Source: Omphalotus guepiniiformis (Eukaryota; Basidiomycota; Agaricomycetes; Agaricales; Omphalotaceae). Taken from it: 64,000 nt of DNA. The DNA lies in NCBI GenBank assembly GCA_028554645.1, contig JAQOOI010000006.1, positions 62,001-126,000 of the forward strand. Direction: 5' to 3'. Made by a program: the position numbers and the translations under genes. This document shows, one piece after another, positions 44,233-57,296 of this stretch (position 1 is the first letter of the stretch; every line of letters starts with the position of its first letter). The notes below the pieces were generated by a model. That model did not search any database. It saw only the letters and a program-made list of their open reading frames with translations, and was not told the origin of the DNA.

Positions 44233-47200
44233 ACTTTAAAAGTCACGTAGGCTACCTACGATATGTTGTTCACCCAAGTCGGCGGCTTCTTGGCTAGTAT
44301 TTGTACAATATGCACTGTATGTCCTACTACACTTTCCCAGCAGTTTCCTCAAGAGTAAGTTTATGCCTTAGGCCTTCAATTCAACAAGTCTTTCCGAGTC
44401 TCAAAACTCCCATTTGTGGCAAGGAACAGAAAACGTGTACGACATGCAAGTACTGATTGTAAGGCGACTCCGAGGTCGTACAGGTACCACAGGTTCGGTT
44501 AGCACGTTAATCTTGTCCAGATTCCCTCTGTATACAGGTACGGAAAAGCAGGTACAAGGTACAGAGTAAGCTTCACCCGTTCTCCGCGTCCCCTCCGTGA
44601 CCGCATTCTGCTCCACAGGTTGATGGGGGGTTGATGATTGTTCCTGTGAAAGTCTCTTCTTCGCTCTTTCCGAATCTCTCAGTAAGTATAGGTATGTTGT
44701 TCGGATAGCTCACTGTTTCTGTGTAGAACACAAAAATCGAACATGCTCGCGAGATTTCCTGTATGTATTTCGTGCATGATATCTGATGCTGTGTGCCGGA
44801 CCCCAGTGCGATCGTCCCGATTTCCGAATTAACGACGTTGTACAAAGGTGGATCTCGCACCTTGGTGGGCTGTTCCCTGTCATTGAAGGCGGGTCCGAAA
44901 CGAGATTTGCTTGTAGATTCTGATTTCGACATTCTAACAGACATAGCGCACTGCATACGAATGCACAGCGCTGGCGCTCATCATCATTCTCAATGTCATG
45001 AGTACATATCATATCGCCGATGTCTTAGGCCCCGCTTAATACTTACTTGATGCCATCTCACGGATCAACATAAATCAGCACGGTACTCAAGCCGATTCGT
45101 ATATATGTCTTCCAGCCGTTCTCACTAGTCTATAGAACATGATAGTCTCACGAAGGTGAGTACAGCCCTTAGATATTCCCTCCCTTCCCTCAACCACCCA
45201 ACGCCATCCAGATAGTCTAAAATCTGAATTGCTGTCCATGTCAAACATTATCATAGAACTCGGGCTCCATTCATTGAATTAGTTGTGAATGGGTCGATAG
45301 TATGTTATCTTCCGATTCTACGCACGCCGCACGGGTGGTGACTCACATCATGACCATAAACTCTGTCAAGAGAAGCCAAGGGGTCATTTGTTCGAGGTGA
45401 ACTTCCGCTCAACATCCACTACTGTAACTTAGTACCATCCAGAGTCCTCCTCTGTCACATCGCGTTCCTCTCCGCTGTCTTCGCAAATGTAATACCGTGC
45501 CGTGGTCTTGTCAACCTTCCCGTCTTCGAAAACAATCTTCGGGATTACTTACAGGTAACAATTATAACAGTTAGCATCTTTTAGCGTACTCTCAAAACAA
45601 AGAAAATGTGATCATCAACCATTGTAATTACAAGCGCACTATACTTCATGCGGGTACTACCATAACCTCTTGTCAGGCTGTCTTGTTTAGATGATCAGAT
45701 GAGCATATTCACGGACCGTTGCGGGTCGATTGCCGTCGCTATAGTATAATATGTTCTTCCGAGTTTCTCAGTACTATATGTCGGCGAAGTACATACAAAA
45801 GAATTCACAGAGAGCGGATATTTGAAGCCTTTCACACGAATCCGAATCGTCGCTAGCACCTGCTAGCACTCACTGTGAATTGCGGCAGTTAAGTTCAAAA
45901 TCGTTCCTGATTCTCTTTCCTTTCTGTTCACAAAGGAGAACTTCGCGAGTTAAAAACATACATACGGACGCATGTACTGAAAACGTGTATAAATGTATTC
46001 CATCAGTTGTTCAAGGTATTGTTACATCGCAGTTCTATGATGCTCCAAAGCGAGAATAACTTGAGCATAAGGTACCGCATCAGACATACCTGGCATGTAC
46101 ATGCCGATGTGCCGATGTTTAGTGCTGAAAGCATATACGCGTTGGTCAACGTTAAGTATATCCACAGAATGCTCATGGGACCTTAGGGAGCGAGGGAGCG
46201 AGACTCGAGAAGTAAGTCGCCTGGAGAGCTTAAGGTACCGGAGCATTCACGAATGTTATTTATTATAAGTACACGACGTTCCCGCAGGAATCTATCTATG
46301 ACTCGTTGACACAAATACTTACTGTAAGTACTCACTCACTTACTTACTTCCATAAATACGTTTTCCCGTCCCGTTACCCCTGATATTTCTGGCGTGAGGT
46401 TGTGCTCGAATCGTCACGGTGGTGCCAGGATTGGAGGGGTCGGTGCCGGTAGGTACCATACGTCACTCGCTTCGGGAGGGTTGTTTGTGCGTCGGGGCTC
46501 GGAAGGGAAGGGAATTGTTTGATTTCGGAAGATGACTGAGGAAGTGGGACTTTGTGACTTGGATTGGATGAGGGGAACGTTAATGGTGGACGAGTATCCA
46601 AACAAACGTACATGGGTATCGGCGGTGACGGTGGTGTGTAAGTATCTCTGAACAGTCGAAGGCAACACTGGGCGATGAGGGTGTGTATGTATACACGTGT
46701 AGTACATCTCAAAGACCTCTATCAATTCGGGTACGTTCTCTACTTACGGTCGAGGACACACTTACAGTAGCCTCTAGGTCGGTCTGGCTATGTAAGACTG
46801 CGCAGGTCAGGATTATCGTGAGCGTTGAGAATCTGAAGCGAGTTGCCATCACATGTGCTCGCAATGAGTATTTGTTATGGCATACATACATATTGTTGAT
46901 AAGCGTATTTATGTATATCACGGCGCTCGGATGAGACTCACAAACATCTCTAGACTCTCAAGATCGTTGTCGTTGTAGGGTAGCCCATGTACGCCGTACG
47001 GTACACGGTACATCAAATAGCTATGACTTCAACGCCTCATCCACATAGTAACAACAACATTCCAAAATCAAACATCATCATTAATGCTCGCAAGAGTCAT
47101 ACGGTAGATCCACATAGAACAACAAAGCCTCCCAGTCTCAACGCAGTCTCAACGCACGCAGTCTCTCGCCGCAATGTCACGGTGCACTCAAGGTTTCAAC

Positions 47201-47263
47201 GTTTTCTCCGACGTGCCTGATTCTCAGCCGGTATTTTATATAGCTGCCTATACTGGGGTATAC

Positions 47264-47839
47264 AATGGGTGACCTCCCGTGGATTTAGAAAACCTAGATT
47301 ATTTTCTAAATCCATCAAACGCGGACTTTGAAAAAAGATAGCTCTAGTTTAGAAAACCGTCGACCAGTCGTGGACCAAATGTTTGGTCTGGAATAATCCG
47401 GCTGAAAGCCTGAATGGGAAGTTATTCTTCCCACAAGCCACTAGGTAGGGCGAAGAAGATTGGGCTCACAGAGTTGTTTATTCTCTTTCAAAGTTCAATA
47501 AGTATGTACAGCTGACAATATATCATCCTTTTGAGACGAATACGGCCACTTGCAAGTGACCACTAAGGCTCCCTACGCAAAACTCTAGCTCTGACCCTCG
47601 GGGACGAATACAAAAAGGGAAGGTGTATCTCCGAGCGGAGCTTGAAATGTGTTTAGAAAGACGATTTTAGTCTGGAAGAGGGGGGGGTACCCTCCTTCCA
47701 GATTAAAATTTAGAAATGAGTAAAATTTCAAACTCCGCTGATGTGAGCTCGTTGGCGAGATTCGGAGACTCGGCTGAGCTCGCTTATATGAGTTTAGAAT
47801 AGGATTTAGTTTAGAAATGCCCACGGGAGGTCATCCAAT
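47264..47839. mobile_element. Candidate non-autonomous TIR element (about 576 bases)
   Basis: The left end AATGGGTGACCTCCCGTGG is repeated, inverted, at the right end (ATTGGATGACCTCCCGTGG on the minus strand): 17 of 19 bases. Inside, a TTTAGAAA motif recurs at least six times, mostly near the ends, like subterminal repeats of hAT-type MITEs. No transposase frame is present. I could not define a target-site duplication with certainty. Confidence 0.55.
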
Positions 47840-50800
47840 GATACATATACATATGAACATTGAATAATGATAGATAATGATGTACAATTGCAAAGATTCG
47901 GCAATCCCTCCGTCTCAGGTCCCAGGCACAGAAACGAAAAAGAAAAAACATACGGCTGAGTATGTTATTTGTATGTTATTTGTATGTAACATAACCATGG
48001 AGAAATTAGAAGGAGGGTTTCTATTTATATCGATTATTGTCTCACGGACCACGGTGTACTCTTGTCTCTTGAGTCTTCCCTTCGGTGATTCGGATGGTTG
48101 GCCGATGCTACCGAGCTACCGCTTGCTACCGATGCTACCGATCCTACTTACCTCGTCGCGTAGTGTGTATGCTACTGTGTCATGTTGGAAGACTTTGCGG
48201 CAGTTGAGACTGCGATGGTGGGAGATGCAAGGAATTTACCTGGATTCCGTCGGAGAGAATCCCTTGAAGATGATTCGGATGGTCTTTTCATTCGAACCCT
48301 TGGAAATTGGGGTTGTATGATACGAGAACTTGATCAGTGTTAGTCGTAGTTGGTATGTATATAATCGAAGCTCGAAGCTCTATACATAACTTAGAGATAT
48401 CTTATGAACGATGTTTACTGTACCACCGGACCAGAGGCCTGAGATTGAGTACTGGATACTGAGTCTGATTAAGCTCGTGTCCGTCTAAATAGAAGCGATT
48501 CAAATGAACGGAATGAGTCACTTGGTGCAAGTTGGTGGTAGATACCGAGCGACAGAAGACGGTCCCTGTACCGGGAGCTGCAGTTGCAGTTAGGTAGGTA
48601 TGTACTTACCACAGTTTAGCGCTTAGCCCTTCCCACTCGTACTCCTTCCTATGTAGCCTTCGGTCCAACTTGAACAGTGAGAATTTACTTGCTCCGAACT
48701 CGAGGGGGTCAGGTCACAGGTGAACCAAAAGGGCGCGATGATAAATTTGATTAAGTATCACAGTGGCTCGGGGGTTGAGTAGGATGAAGTTACGCAGGTG
48801 AGTAGGTGCACTGCTAGGCAGCAGGCTAGTGTGGGTAGAGTGGAGCTGGATCACATTGAAGATATATGAGGGATCAGGAAATGATAATGACTTTGGGTCT
48901 TGGTCTTTATATATGTATGTTTTTGATTTTTCGCGAGACGGTGTGAGTGTGAGTGTGAGGGTTTTTGTGTGTATATATATACAGCTATGGTATACATATA
49001 CAGTAACATATGCTAATAATTAACGATGCTCGTTCCTGATCTCCGTCGCACAGTGTGGGAGCAGGAGCAGGAACGGAGACTGACAAGGAGACATTGTGAC
49101 ATTGTTCAATGTTCAATGTTCAGTTGAGCAAAATTACTTCGTACCCGTACAAGACCGTACATCGTGTACGCCGTGTCGCCTCGTGTCGCTGTGTGTAAGA
49201 CTCGGACTCAGAGATTCCGAGGATGTATCGCGATGTGTATCATTACTTACTTACTCACTTATTTACTTATTTACTTACTTACACCGGGTAAAGAGGTATG
49301 AGTGCGGTTGTCAGGTATGTATGTAGCCTATGTATTATAAAGTGCAGTCATATTACCCCGACAGATCGGGGGGACGGAGGGTGTGTATTGTGTTTCTATG
49401 GTACTTCTACTACTTAAGTATCCCGTATCCTAAATAAGTCGCCGCTTTGCTTTGCTTTGCTTTGGATACGTCGCGCCGTCGGTATCGGTACCGGGAGATA
49501 TCTGACGCTGCTCTCAGGGAGGCGGAGGCGCTCACAAACGAGGACCCACTGCCTGTCGGTTTGTTTTTCTCACGTACGTTGATATATGAATACGGTAGCC
49601 TGAGGTACTTACCTTCAAAGGGTCATGATAATGAATCAGTTTCGAACTCGAGTACTAATCATACATACTAATCAAGCGAAAAACGCCGTCTTCAAGTCAG
49701 CGAAACTTTGTGGAAGCACGCTGATTTTGAGGCTCCGAGGTGTAGTGAGTGACACAACTGATACTTACAGTCTTCAAACAGTCTTACACGATACACACTG
49801 GATTGGCAGTGAACTAATTCTATAGCTAGATTCACAGGGTCTAGGTTTTGTTGCGTTACGAATGTTGAGGTTAAGTACAGTAGTATAAGGTAGTATAGTT
49901 CAACTACTGTTCACTGTCTACTGTCACGCCACCGGGATGGACTGTATGTAATGTACTTACTTACTTTGCTGATTGAACACCGGGAAAACCGAGGACAGGT
50001 CTGAATGTTCAAACGTTCAATATTTCAATGCTGAATGCTGAATGCTGTACGGTCTCAGACTCACGGAGGTGATTTTCAACATATAGTACGGAGATACGAA
50101 GATCATAGTAATAACTATGAGATGAACATTGCACCGACCCACCCATCGACCATCGACCATCGACCATTTATCCTGTCTACATACATAGATATACCACATC
50201 CCGGTACCGATCCATCGACCATTCTTCCTGTCTACATCATCCTATCAAGATATATGTCCCACATCACATCACATATGCATTCCGGTGTTCACGCATTCAC
50301 GCGTTCATGTTAAGAGCCTGAGACGGACAAGGTGGCGTCGCTGTGGCAGTGCGTCAAGCTGCGTCGAGTCGAGGTCGAGCTTTTACGAAGGTTCGGCGGT
50401 TCGGAGGTTCGGAAGTTCGGAGGTTAGACTCGTTACACGGAGTCGGGGGTTGGAATGTGTTGCAAATTGGAATGGAATATTGATTAGTGCTAGTGATGGG
50501 TTGATGGCGGGGGTTGAAGCGGATGTTGAGGGGAGTTCGGGGATGGAGTGCGGAGGATGGATTGTGGAATGTCAGCGATGTGGAAGGTAACTCCGACTCG
50601 GATCGATTCGGGAGATATGTATTATTTTGGTGTGTGTGTAAGTGTACTGTAAGCTTGGATCGTACACTCTGCTTTGACGCTTTCCGCATGCTTTATGTAA
50701 ATAATAGCAGGCGTTGAAATTTTGAAACGTTGAAAGTTGGCGTTGGCGCGAGGCGATGTGGGCGTTTGTAGGTGTAGGTGTAGGTGGGCGTTTAAACGTT

Positions 50801-52311
50801 CACGCGTACGCGATTCACGCTTGCCACTTTTTGGTCGTGGTCCCTGCGTAAATTACCAGAGATCATCAAGTATATGATCAACCCGCTTCGTACTCGACTC
50901 CGGTGACCATCTTCCTCTTCTCGAGGATTCTGATTTCTGATTTGTAACCTTACGAATTATAGAATACGGTCCGCTATGTACATGTTATGTTCAAGTACCA
51001 TAGAACTTGAGAAGGGTCTACTGACGGGACCTGTTGTTCTGTCCTGAGTACACTCATAGAACATTATGTACATACCGATCGACGGATAGACATGTACAGA
51101 GTGTACAGATTCTTTGACGTTCTACTTGTTTTGACTCAAAGTTCAATTTGTGCCTGAGTTGCGGTGATATGGGTACTTATGATATGATAAGGTGTTAGCG
51201 GAATGAGGACTCGAGGGGTTCGGGTTTGGTCGAAGATTAGATGGTAAATCTATGGGATATGACATGAATCACTGCCCCGGATGGCTGTAACGGAATTAAG
51301 TGTGAAGGGTGCCTACATCAGTAATAGTTTGCCCTTGGCTGCGTATGAGGATAATGGAATATAACCTTAACGGGTCCCTCGTCACAGCCCCTGCCGGACA
51401 AGCGGAGACAGACACGGAGGTTATTCAATCGTGAACATTATCTGTACGTTGTATGGTGCGGGAGCAAAATGAGATGATACTGTAAAACCTGCTTTGATTC
51501 GGGACGATCACGATCTACCTAATGGGCGAAAGTGAAAAGCAGTCTCAGTATGCTTACGACGTGGTGACTATGTTCAAAGTTGAGAAGGAGCTTTCACGTT
51601 CAAGTAAGTAGTTATACATACATAGTTCGCTTCCTCGCTCTTTTACTTCCAGTAAGTTACTTGCGAAGTGAAAGGGATCTAAGTCGCATCTCAGTAACTC
51701 GCTTCGAAGTGTACAGAGGGTTCGGCAGACCTGGACCTGGAAGGAAGAATGGGGATTATGTCCCTGATTCCTAAAAGACCCTGGCCTGGAACCCCTTGAT
51801 TCGTGGGACCTGGATTCCTCGACTCGGGATGTCATACATACATACACATACATAACATACATATGCATTGCATGCATGACTTGTCAGGAATTACCGAGTA
51901 GATAGCGGTAGATCCATTCAGCGTGTCGGAAGATAACATGCAATTCAACGGAGAATTGGAGAGTTTTACTGGGTGATCGGAAGATGGAAGACAATTGGCC
52001 AGCGTTTGCCAGTGCCACGGGGGAGAACATGTATACACAGCGTCGGAGGCTATGGTGGTCGGGGGTCTGGACTCTAACACACGTGACGGGCAAAACTTGG
52101 CGTGGCATCGGCCATCGCCCAAGGCACCGACAGCTTGGTACGCTCTTCATGTGTATGTGCCTGAAGCTTCCGACCCGAGATAACGGATTGCCATTCAGGC
52201 ACGCGGGACCCCGTGAGAGGATTTGTATTTGTTTGTGTTCAGTTTTTTTTCGCTGGGTGGGGGGTGGTGACAGGTTGGGACAATCCGGTTTATTTACCCC
52301 TTGAAAGCGGA
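47840..52311. other. Long gene-poor region upstream of regulator
   Basis: About 4.5 kb with no supported gene. It is rich in short ACTT/GTAAGTA repeats (for example 49240-49285) and CATCGACCATCGACC-type repeats near 50145-50220. It may be regulatory DNA and leader of the zinc-finger gene. Confidence 0.4.
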
Positions 52312-55300
52312 ATGCCAACATCCCCTGATTCTGCTGAATCTGACGAGGGTCATAACAGCCCACTTGGCCCTGATCTTACCTTGCCTAACAAGAAGGACAG
52401 GAAACGTCGAGATACTTCGTCAACGACAACCACAACGACGACGACGGCGACGAGCAGTAATTCTTCATCTCCAGCGACGACGACGACGATGACAGCTATG
52501 GTCGCTGCTCCTTCTCAGGTTCCTAATATGCCCTCTTCGTCGCTATCCATTCCTACTTCTATGCCTCCATTCCCTCCGAATCCGAATGTATCTTCCCCAA
52601 CGACTGCTTCCGGACCCAATTCGGCTGCCAATCCCCAAGGAAAGAGGTTTCGCCCTGCCCCTGCAAAGACCTTTCAGTGTAGAGGTTATGGAGAGTGTCG
52701 TATGGTGTTTAGCAGAAGTGAACATTTAGCTCGTCATATCAGGTTCTTTGCTTTTCTTTTTTACTGTTTGCTCATACGCCCTTATCGCTCAAAACTTCCC
52801 CCTGTGTTTAGAAAACACACTGGTGAACGACCGTTTACGTGCCACTGCGGGAAACAATTTTCTCGTCTTGATAATCTTAGGCAGCACGCGCAGACTGTTC
52901 ATGCTGATAAGCAGGATCAAAATGAGCGTATGATGCGAGAGCTTACGTCGCTTCATGCTTCTATGGCCGCTGCGAATAAGGCTGCGGGTGGTGGGAGAGG
53001 TAGACGATCTGCTGCGTCTGCTAGTTCGTCTAATCCTGGTGGGACTCTTATGGGTCCTGCGACGACTTCGCATTTACCTCTCATGGCTGTATCGCCTAGT
53101 CCAACGAGCACCGCGTCTTCTTCGACGACTATTAAACAGGAGGATGGTGGGCTTCCGCCTTCCCCTCATCATCATCACCACCATCATCATCACGCTTCGC
53201 AGTATCATAGTATGCAGCAGCAGCAGCAGCACGCGCAACATCATCAGCAACACCAACATCAGCAACATCAGCAGCAGCAGCAGCAGCACCATATCGGTAT
53301 GCGCATGAGCATCAGACCGGGCACGTCCACCGGCTACGAGGGTGGAGCGACCGCGGAGGATGGTGGGTTTTTTTCTACTTCCAACCATAATCCTTCGCAT
53401 TCGAGTAGTACCACTACGACGACGACCACCCTTTCACCCCCGGGCGATCACTCCCCGTTTGGTTCAGAGAGTTCGAGTTCGAGTTCGTACGGTACACATA
53501 CTTCTAGTTCTTCTGATTCTTCTGTTACTTCTGTTTCGTCTTTTCATTCGCATGCACCGCATACCCATACGCAGCAGCAGCAGCAGTCGTCGTTTCATGC
53601 GGGGAGATATAGTGCTGGGTCGGTGGAAGAGGAAGAGACGTACCGCCAGGCTGAGTATGGTGGTTTGGCGGCGGCTGCGGCTGCGCAGGCTGATTATGAG
53701 ATTGGGTATCAGGGGTGTTATTATTCGCCTTCGACGACGACGACGCATGGGCAGGGGCATGGTCATGGTCATGGTCATGGAGGTCATCCACATGCTGCGT
53801 CGTATGAGAGGTATTCTTGGGTTTATGGTCAACATCGTTGATGAAAATTTGTTCATTCGTTCATTCGTTTGCTCGTTTGCTTGCTTGCGTCCGTTCTTTT
53901 CTTGGTGGATGTCTTTTTGGTCTTTTGGTCTTTTTGGGTATCTAATATTTTGGGTGTGCTTTTTTGTTTTGTTTATTGATTTATTTAAGTGTTGGGATAG
54001 TTGTATCGTTGTAATGTGTTTTTTGTGTTTTTTTTTCTTGACACACGTTCTTTTTGTCTTTGTCTTTTCTTTTCTTTTTTTTTTGGATCTTGTGATCAGT
54101 TGAATACGTACGTCCTCCTCCTCGTCTCTCTTTGCCGCTCTCCTCCCCCAAAAATCTCCTCTTTTATTCCCCCTTTCCACCTCTCCCTCCGCCCCGTTTG
54201 AGAAAGATTGCATGCTGATTCATTCTTTTTCTCGTTTTGTCCCACTCCCCATACCCATTTTCTTTCTTTCTTTGACTCTCGCATCCTCCGCTCCGCTACA
54301 GGCATCCCACCTTATCCTCCCTACTCTCGTACCCGAGATTGGCACGTCCCGCCGCCCCCACCATTATCAGGAGCAACTTCACGCACTTCCACCTCTGCGT
54401 CGAAGACGGATAGCGAACCAGGACGAGGTGATGAAAGTAATCATAACATGGACGTTGATGATCCCCAACCGCCATCTTTGCATGGACAAGGACGTGGGAG
54501 GGTAGACTCTATTTCACCTGCAGGTACTGCCACTTCCGCTGGGAGTGGCAGTCATTCCTTTCGTGAGCAGCAGTCCTTTCGTGAACGGGAGAGGGAGCGA
54601 GAGTCCACCTCCGCCTCCCAGTCCTTTCGGACCACCCCGGGTGATGCTAGATCGGGAACGGGAGGAGGGAAGGAGGTATCAGAGTCATCCGGGGTATCAA
54701 ATTCGACCGGCTACAACCAGTCCTTTCTTGCCTCCCAGTCTTATTCATACACCCAACGGGGGTCCAGCAACAGCAGCAGCAGCGTTGGGGGCGGTCAGTT
54801 TAGGTTTAGTGTCCCAGCAGGTGCCACAAATGCAGGTTCATCAGCCGGAACGGACGTCGAGCGCCCCAGGACATCATCTGGCGGCGGGACAACGAGCTCC
54901 TCCACCCGATCGTTTACCACTTCCTCTATCGGAGGGCAACAACACTTATCGGGTCCAAATGCAACAGTACTTCCCCCGCTCTCGTCTGTCGTCCCCTCTT
55001 CCGTATCGTTATCATCATCAGCATCATCATCATCAGCACTTGCAGCAGCAGCAGCAGCAGCATCTGCAGGGATTACAGGAGCAGGGGGAGGTGGGGTATC
55101 AAGCTCATTTTCACCCTTATCTGCGGGCGGGGCAGGGACAGGGAGTAGGCCTGTTTCGTCAGCCGGAGCAGGGGGGTCAGCAGCAGCAGCAGCAGGAAGA
55201 GACTTTCTTGTGGGACTCGGACCTGCGTTCCCCGCTCCGCCTGGGAGCTCTTCAGGTGCAGCAGGGTCAACAGGGGGATCTGGGAGGCCGGAGAGTTCAG

Positions 55301-56989
55301 CAGGGGCCGGAGGGATATTTCGATTTGGAGGGGAGTCCGAGAGGGAGCGGGAGCGGGATAGAGATAGGGACAGGGATAGGGACAGGGATAGGGATAGGGA
55401 ACGACTTGGGAGTTCCTCGGGAAATGTATTCAGTTTCGCCGGCTATGGATATGGGTATAGACCTGGGACGGCGCCTGCTGGGAGGGGTGGATGGGGTGAC
55501 AACAGTGGGTACGGGTACGGGGGTAGTGGTGGATATGGGTATTCGGAATCACCATTCTCCTTCAATGCTCCGCCGCTCGTCGGTCCCTCCACCTCTGGGA
55601 ATCCGAAAAAGAGAAGATACGATAATGTTGATGGAGAGGACGGGTATAATGAGCTTGGGAGACCGGGGACGTCTGGTGCGGGAGGAAGACCGACGACTTC
55701 GGGAGGGACAAGGGGAGGTACGGGAGGAGGAGGAGGAGGAGAGGAGTATGGGTACGAATCGAGACCGCAGAGTCGAAGACTTAGCGTTATGGAACTCTGC
55801 GAACCTTCAGAGTATGAAAGTGCAGGAGGAAGTGTCAGTGCCACCAGTGGAGGTGGTGGAAGGCCCAGGACGTCAGGAGGTGGAGGATCGATCGGAGCGG
55901 GGAGTATATTATTCACGCCTGGAGGGCCTGCCGTTGGGGGAGATGGATTTAAAGGCTTTGGAAGCTATGGCGAGCGAGAACGGGAACGTGAGAGGGAACG
56001 TGAGAGGGAGAGGGAGAGAGAACGAGAGAGAGAACGTGAACGTGAGAGGGAGTGGGAGAGGCAACAACAACAAAGTGTCAGTCGACCTGGAACTTCCGGG
56101 ACAGGGTTCATCGTCCGTGGAGCTGCAGGGCTCGTCCTTACCGACAGAGATGGAGAGCTCACTCCGCCCAGCTCTGCTTCAGGCTCAGGTCTCTTCCGAT
56201 TCGATCCGTTCACAGAACGTGAACGAGGAGGTTCTTCAGCGTCAGCGTCAGCAGCAGCATCAACAGCAACAGCAGCAGCTTTTGCAGGAAAGAGCCACGA
56301 ATTATTCGCAAGAGCTTCGTATGCAGCAGGAGGCGCAGTTAAGAAGGGCCAGGGAGGAGGCTCAGGCTCAGGCACAGTCTCAGAGGTTGAGAGGGAGAGG
56401 GGGTATGGGTATGGGTATGGGTCAGGTATGTTTTTTCTCTTTGATGGTTGTTTTTCGGGGTACTCAAAACATGTTCTTAGGTTCCGTTCTACCCCACCAC
56501 CCCCAACACCCATATTCACCCAGCTCACCCTCACCAGCCACACCCACCGCAAGCACAAGTTCCGCATCTCCTTCCCCGTCCCCGCTCTCACCCCCAACAC
56601 AACACCATACCAGGACAAGCAGCACCTCAGCACACGTACAACAGTATGGACATGGGCATGGGCAACATGGGCATGGACATTCGTTTACGTTTGGGCAACA
56701 CGGATTTTTCGGCTCCAGGAGCATCGGTGGGAGCGGGAACAACTTCGTTTCTGGATCTGGGCCAGGGTCAGGTAGTGCAATCGCCGCTTCCTCTAATTCC
56801 CCTCGATCACCAGCCATATCCGTCATCAGCTCAGGATCAGCGGGCTCGCCAGCTCCGAGAGGGAGTCCAGCAGCAGCAGCAGCAGCGTATGATGGGTCCA
56901 CCGGGGCAAGTACACCCAGTCCGAGAGTCAAGGCCTCCGCCTCAGCGTCAGCATCAGCCTCCCCGGCAACGACAGGAGTATATAGATGA
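52312..56989 (+). CDS. C2H2 zinc-finger transcription factor
   Basis: Proposed exons 52312-52742, 52812-53830, 54302-56425 and 56481-56989 give about 1360 residues. Two adjacent C2H2 fingers span the first intron: [22 protein letters not shown], written here as one finger of CxxxxxC type, then RKHTGERPF and [18 protein letters not shown]. The pair resembles fungal Usv101-like regulators (from memory). Before the fingers lies a Ser/Thr-rich arm with KKDRKRR; after them come poly-His and poly-Gln. In exon 3 the chosen frame has RPGTAP, a nuclear-signal-like NPKKRRYDN and [14 protein letters not shown], a motif type I associate with these regulators. Weak points: the 471-base second intron has a poor donor (GTCAAC); without it the protein stops at 53841. 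A second open frame overlaps exon 3 and runs to 57296. The start at 52312 is the first ATG in frame. Confidence 0.7.
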
Positions 56990-57296
56990 GATGGGTATGA
57001 TGAATCCTTCGGGTATGACGACTATGCAGCCGCCACAAGCTCAGCCGTTGGTTGGATCGATGTCGTTGCCTATGTCTATGTCTGTTCCTGGTGTTACGGG
57101 TGTGAGTGTGTTGGGTATGGAAAGGATGTCGGGGATGGATGTTAATGTGAACGAGCTTGGGATTGGGATTGAGGGTATGGGCATGGGGGTTGGTAGAGCG
57201 CCTGGGATGAGGATGAGTGTTGATATGGGAATGCCGGGGATGGGGATGGGTGGGCAAAGACTCAAGTATGAGGGTGTGTCTACGCCGCCTTTGTGA

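Larger units (their letters stand above)
43399..47263. other. Gene-poor region
   Basis: No protein gene is supported. It contains an apparent insertion of about 520 bases after lectin copy 3 (about 43449-43970, absent after copy 2), the right copy of the 33-base repeat, a tRNA-like sequence at 44150-44232 and short ACTT runs near 46320-46350. Overlapping frames on both strands around 44573-45050 and 46374-46725 look random. Confidence 0.45.

Noticed and set aside
44573..46725. Several frames of 75-127 codons on both strands
   Set aside because: Overlapping, compositionally random and without splice-linked neighbours.
55970..56060. Dense short repeats that could be taken for a CRISPR-like or satellite array
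   Set aside because: They are in-frame codons for an Arg-Glu repeat in the regulator; there are no spacers.
53464..56931. Long minus-strand open frames (53464-54213, 55443-55916, 55965-56633, 56464-56931)
   Set aside because: They mirror low-complexity plus-strand coding repeats and encode monotonous Arg/Ser/Pro runs with no start context or introns.
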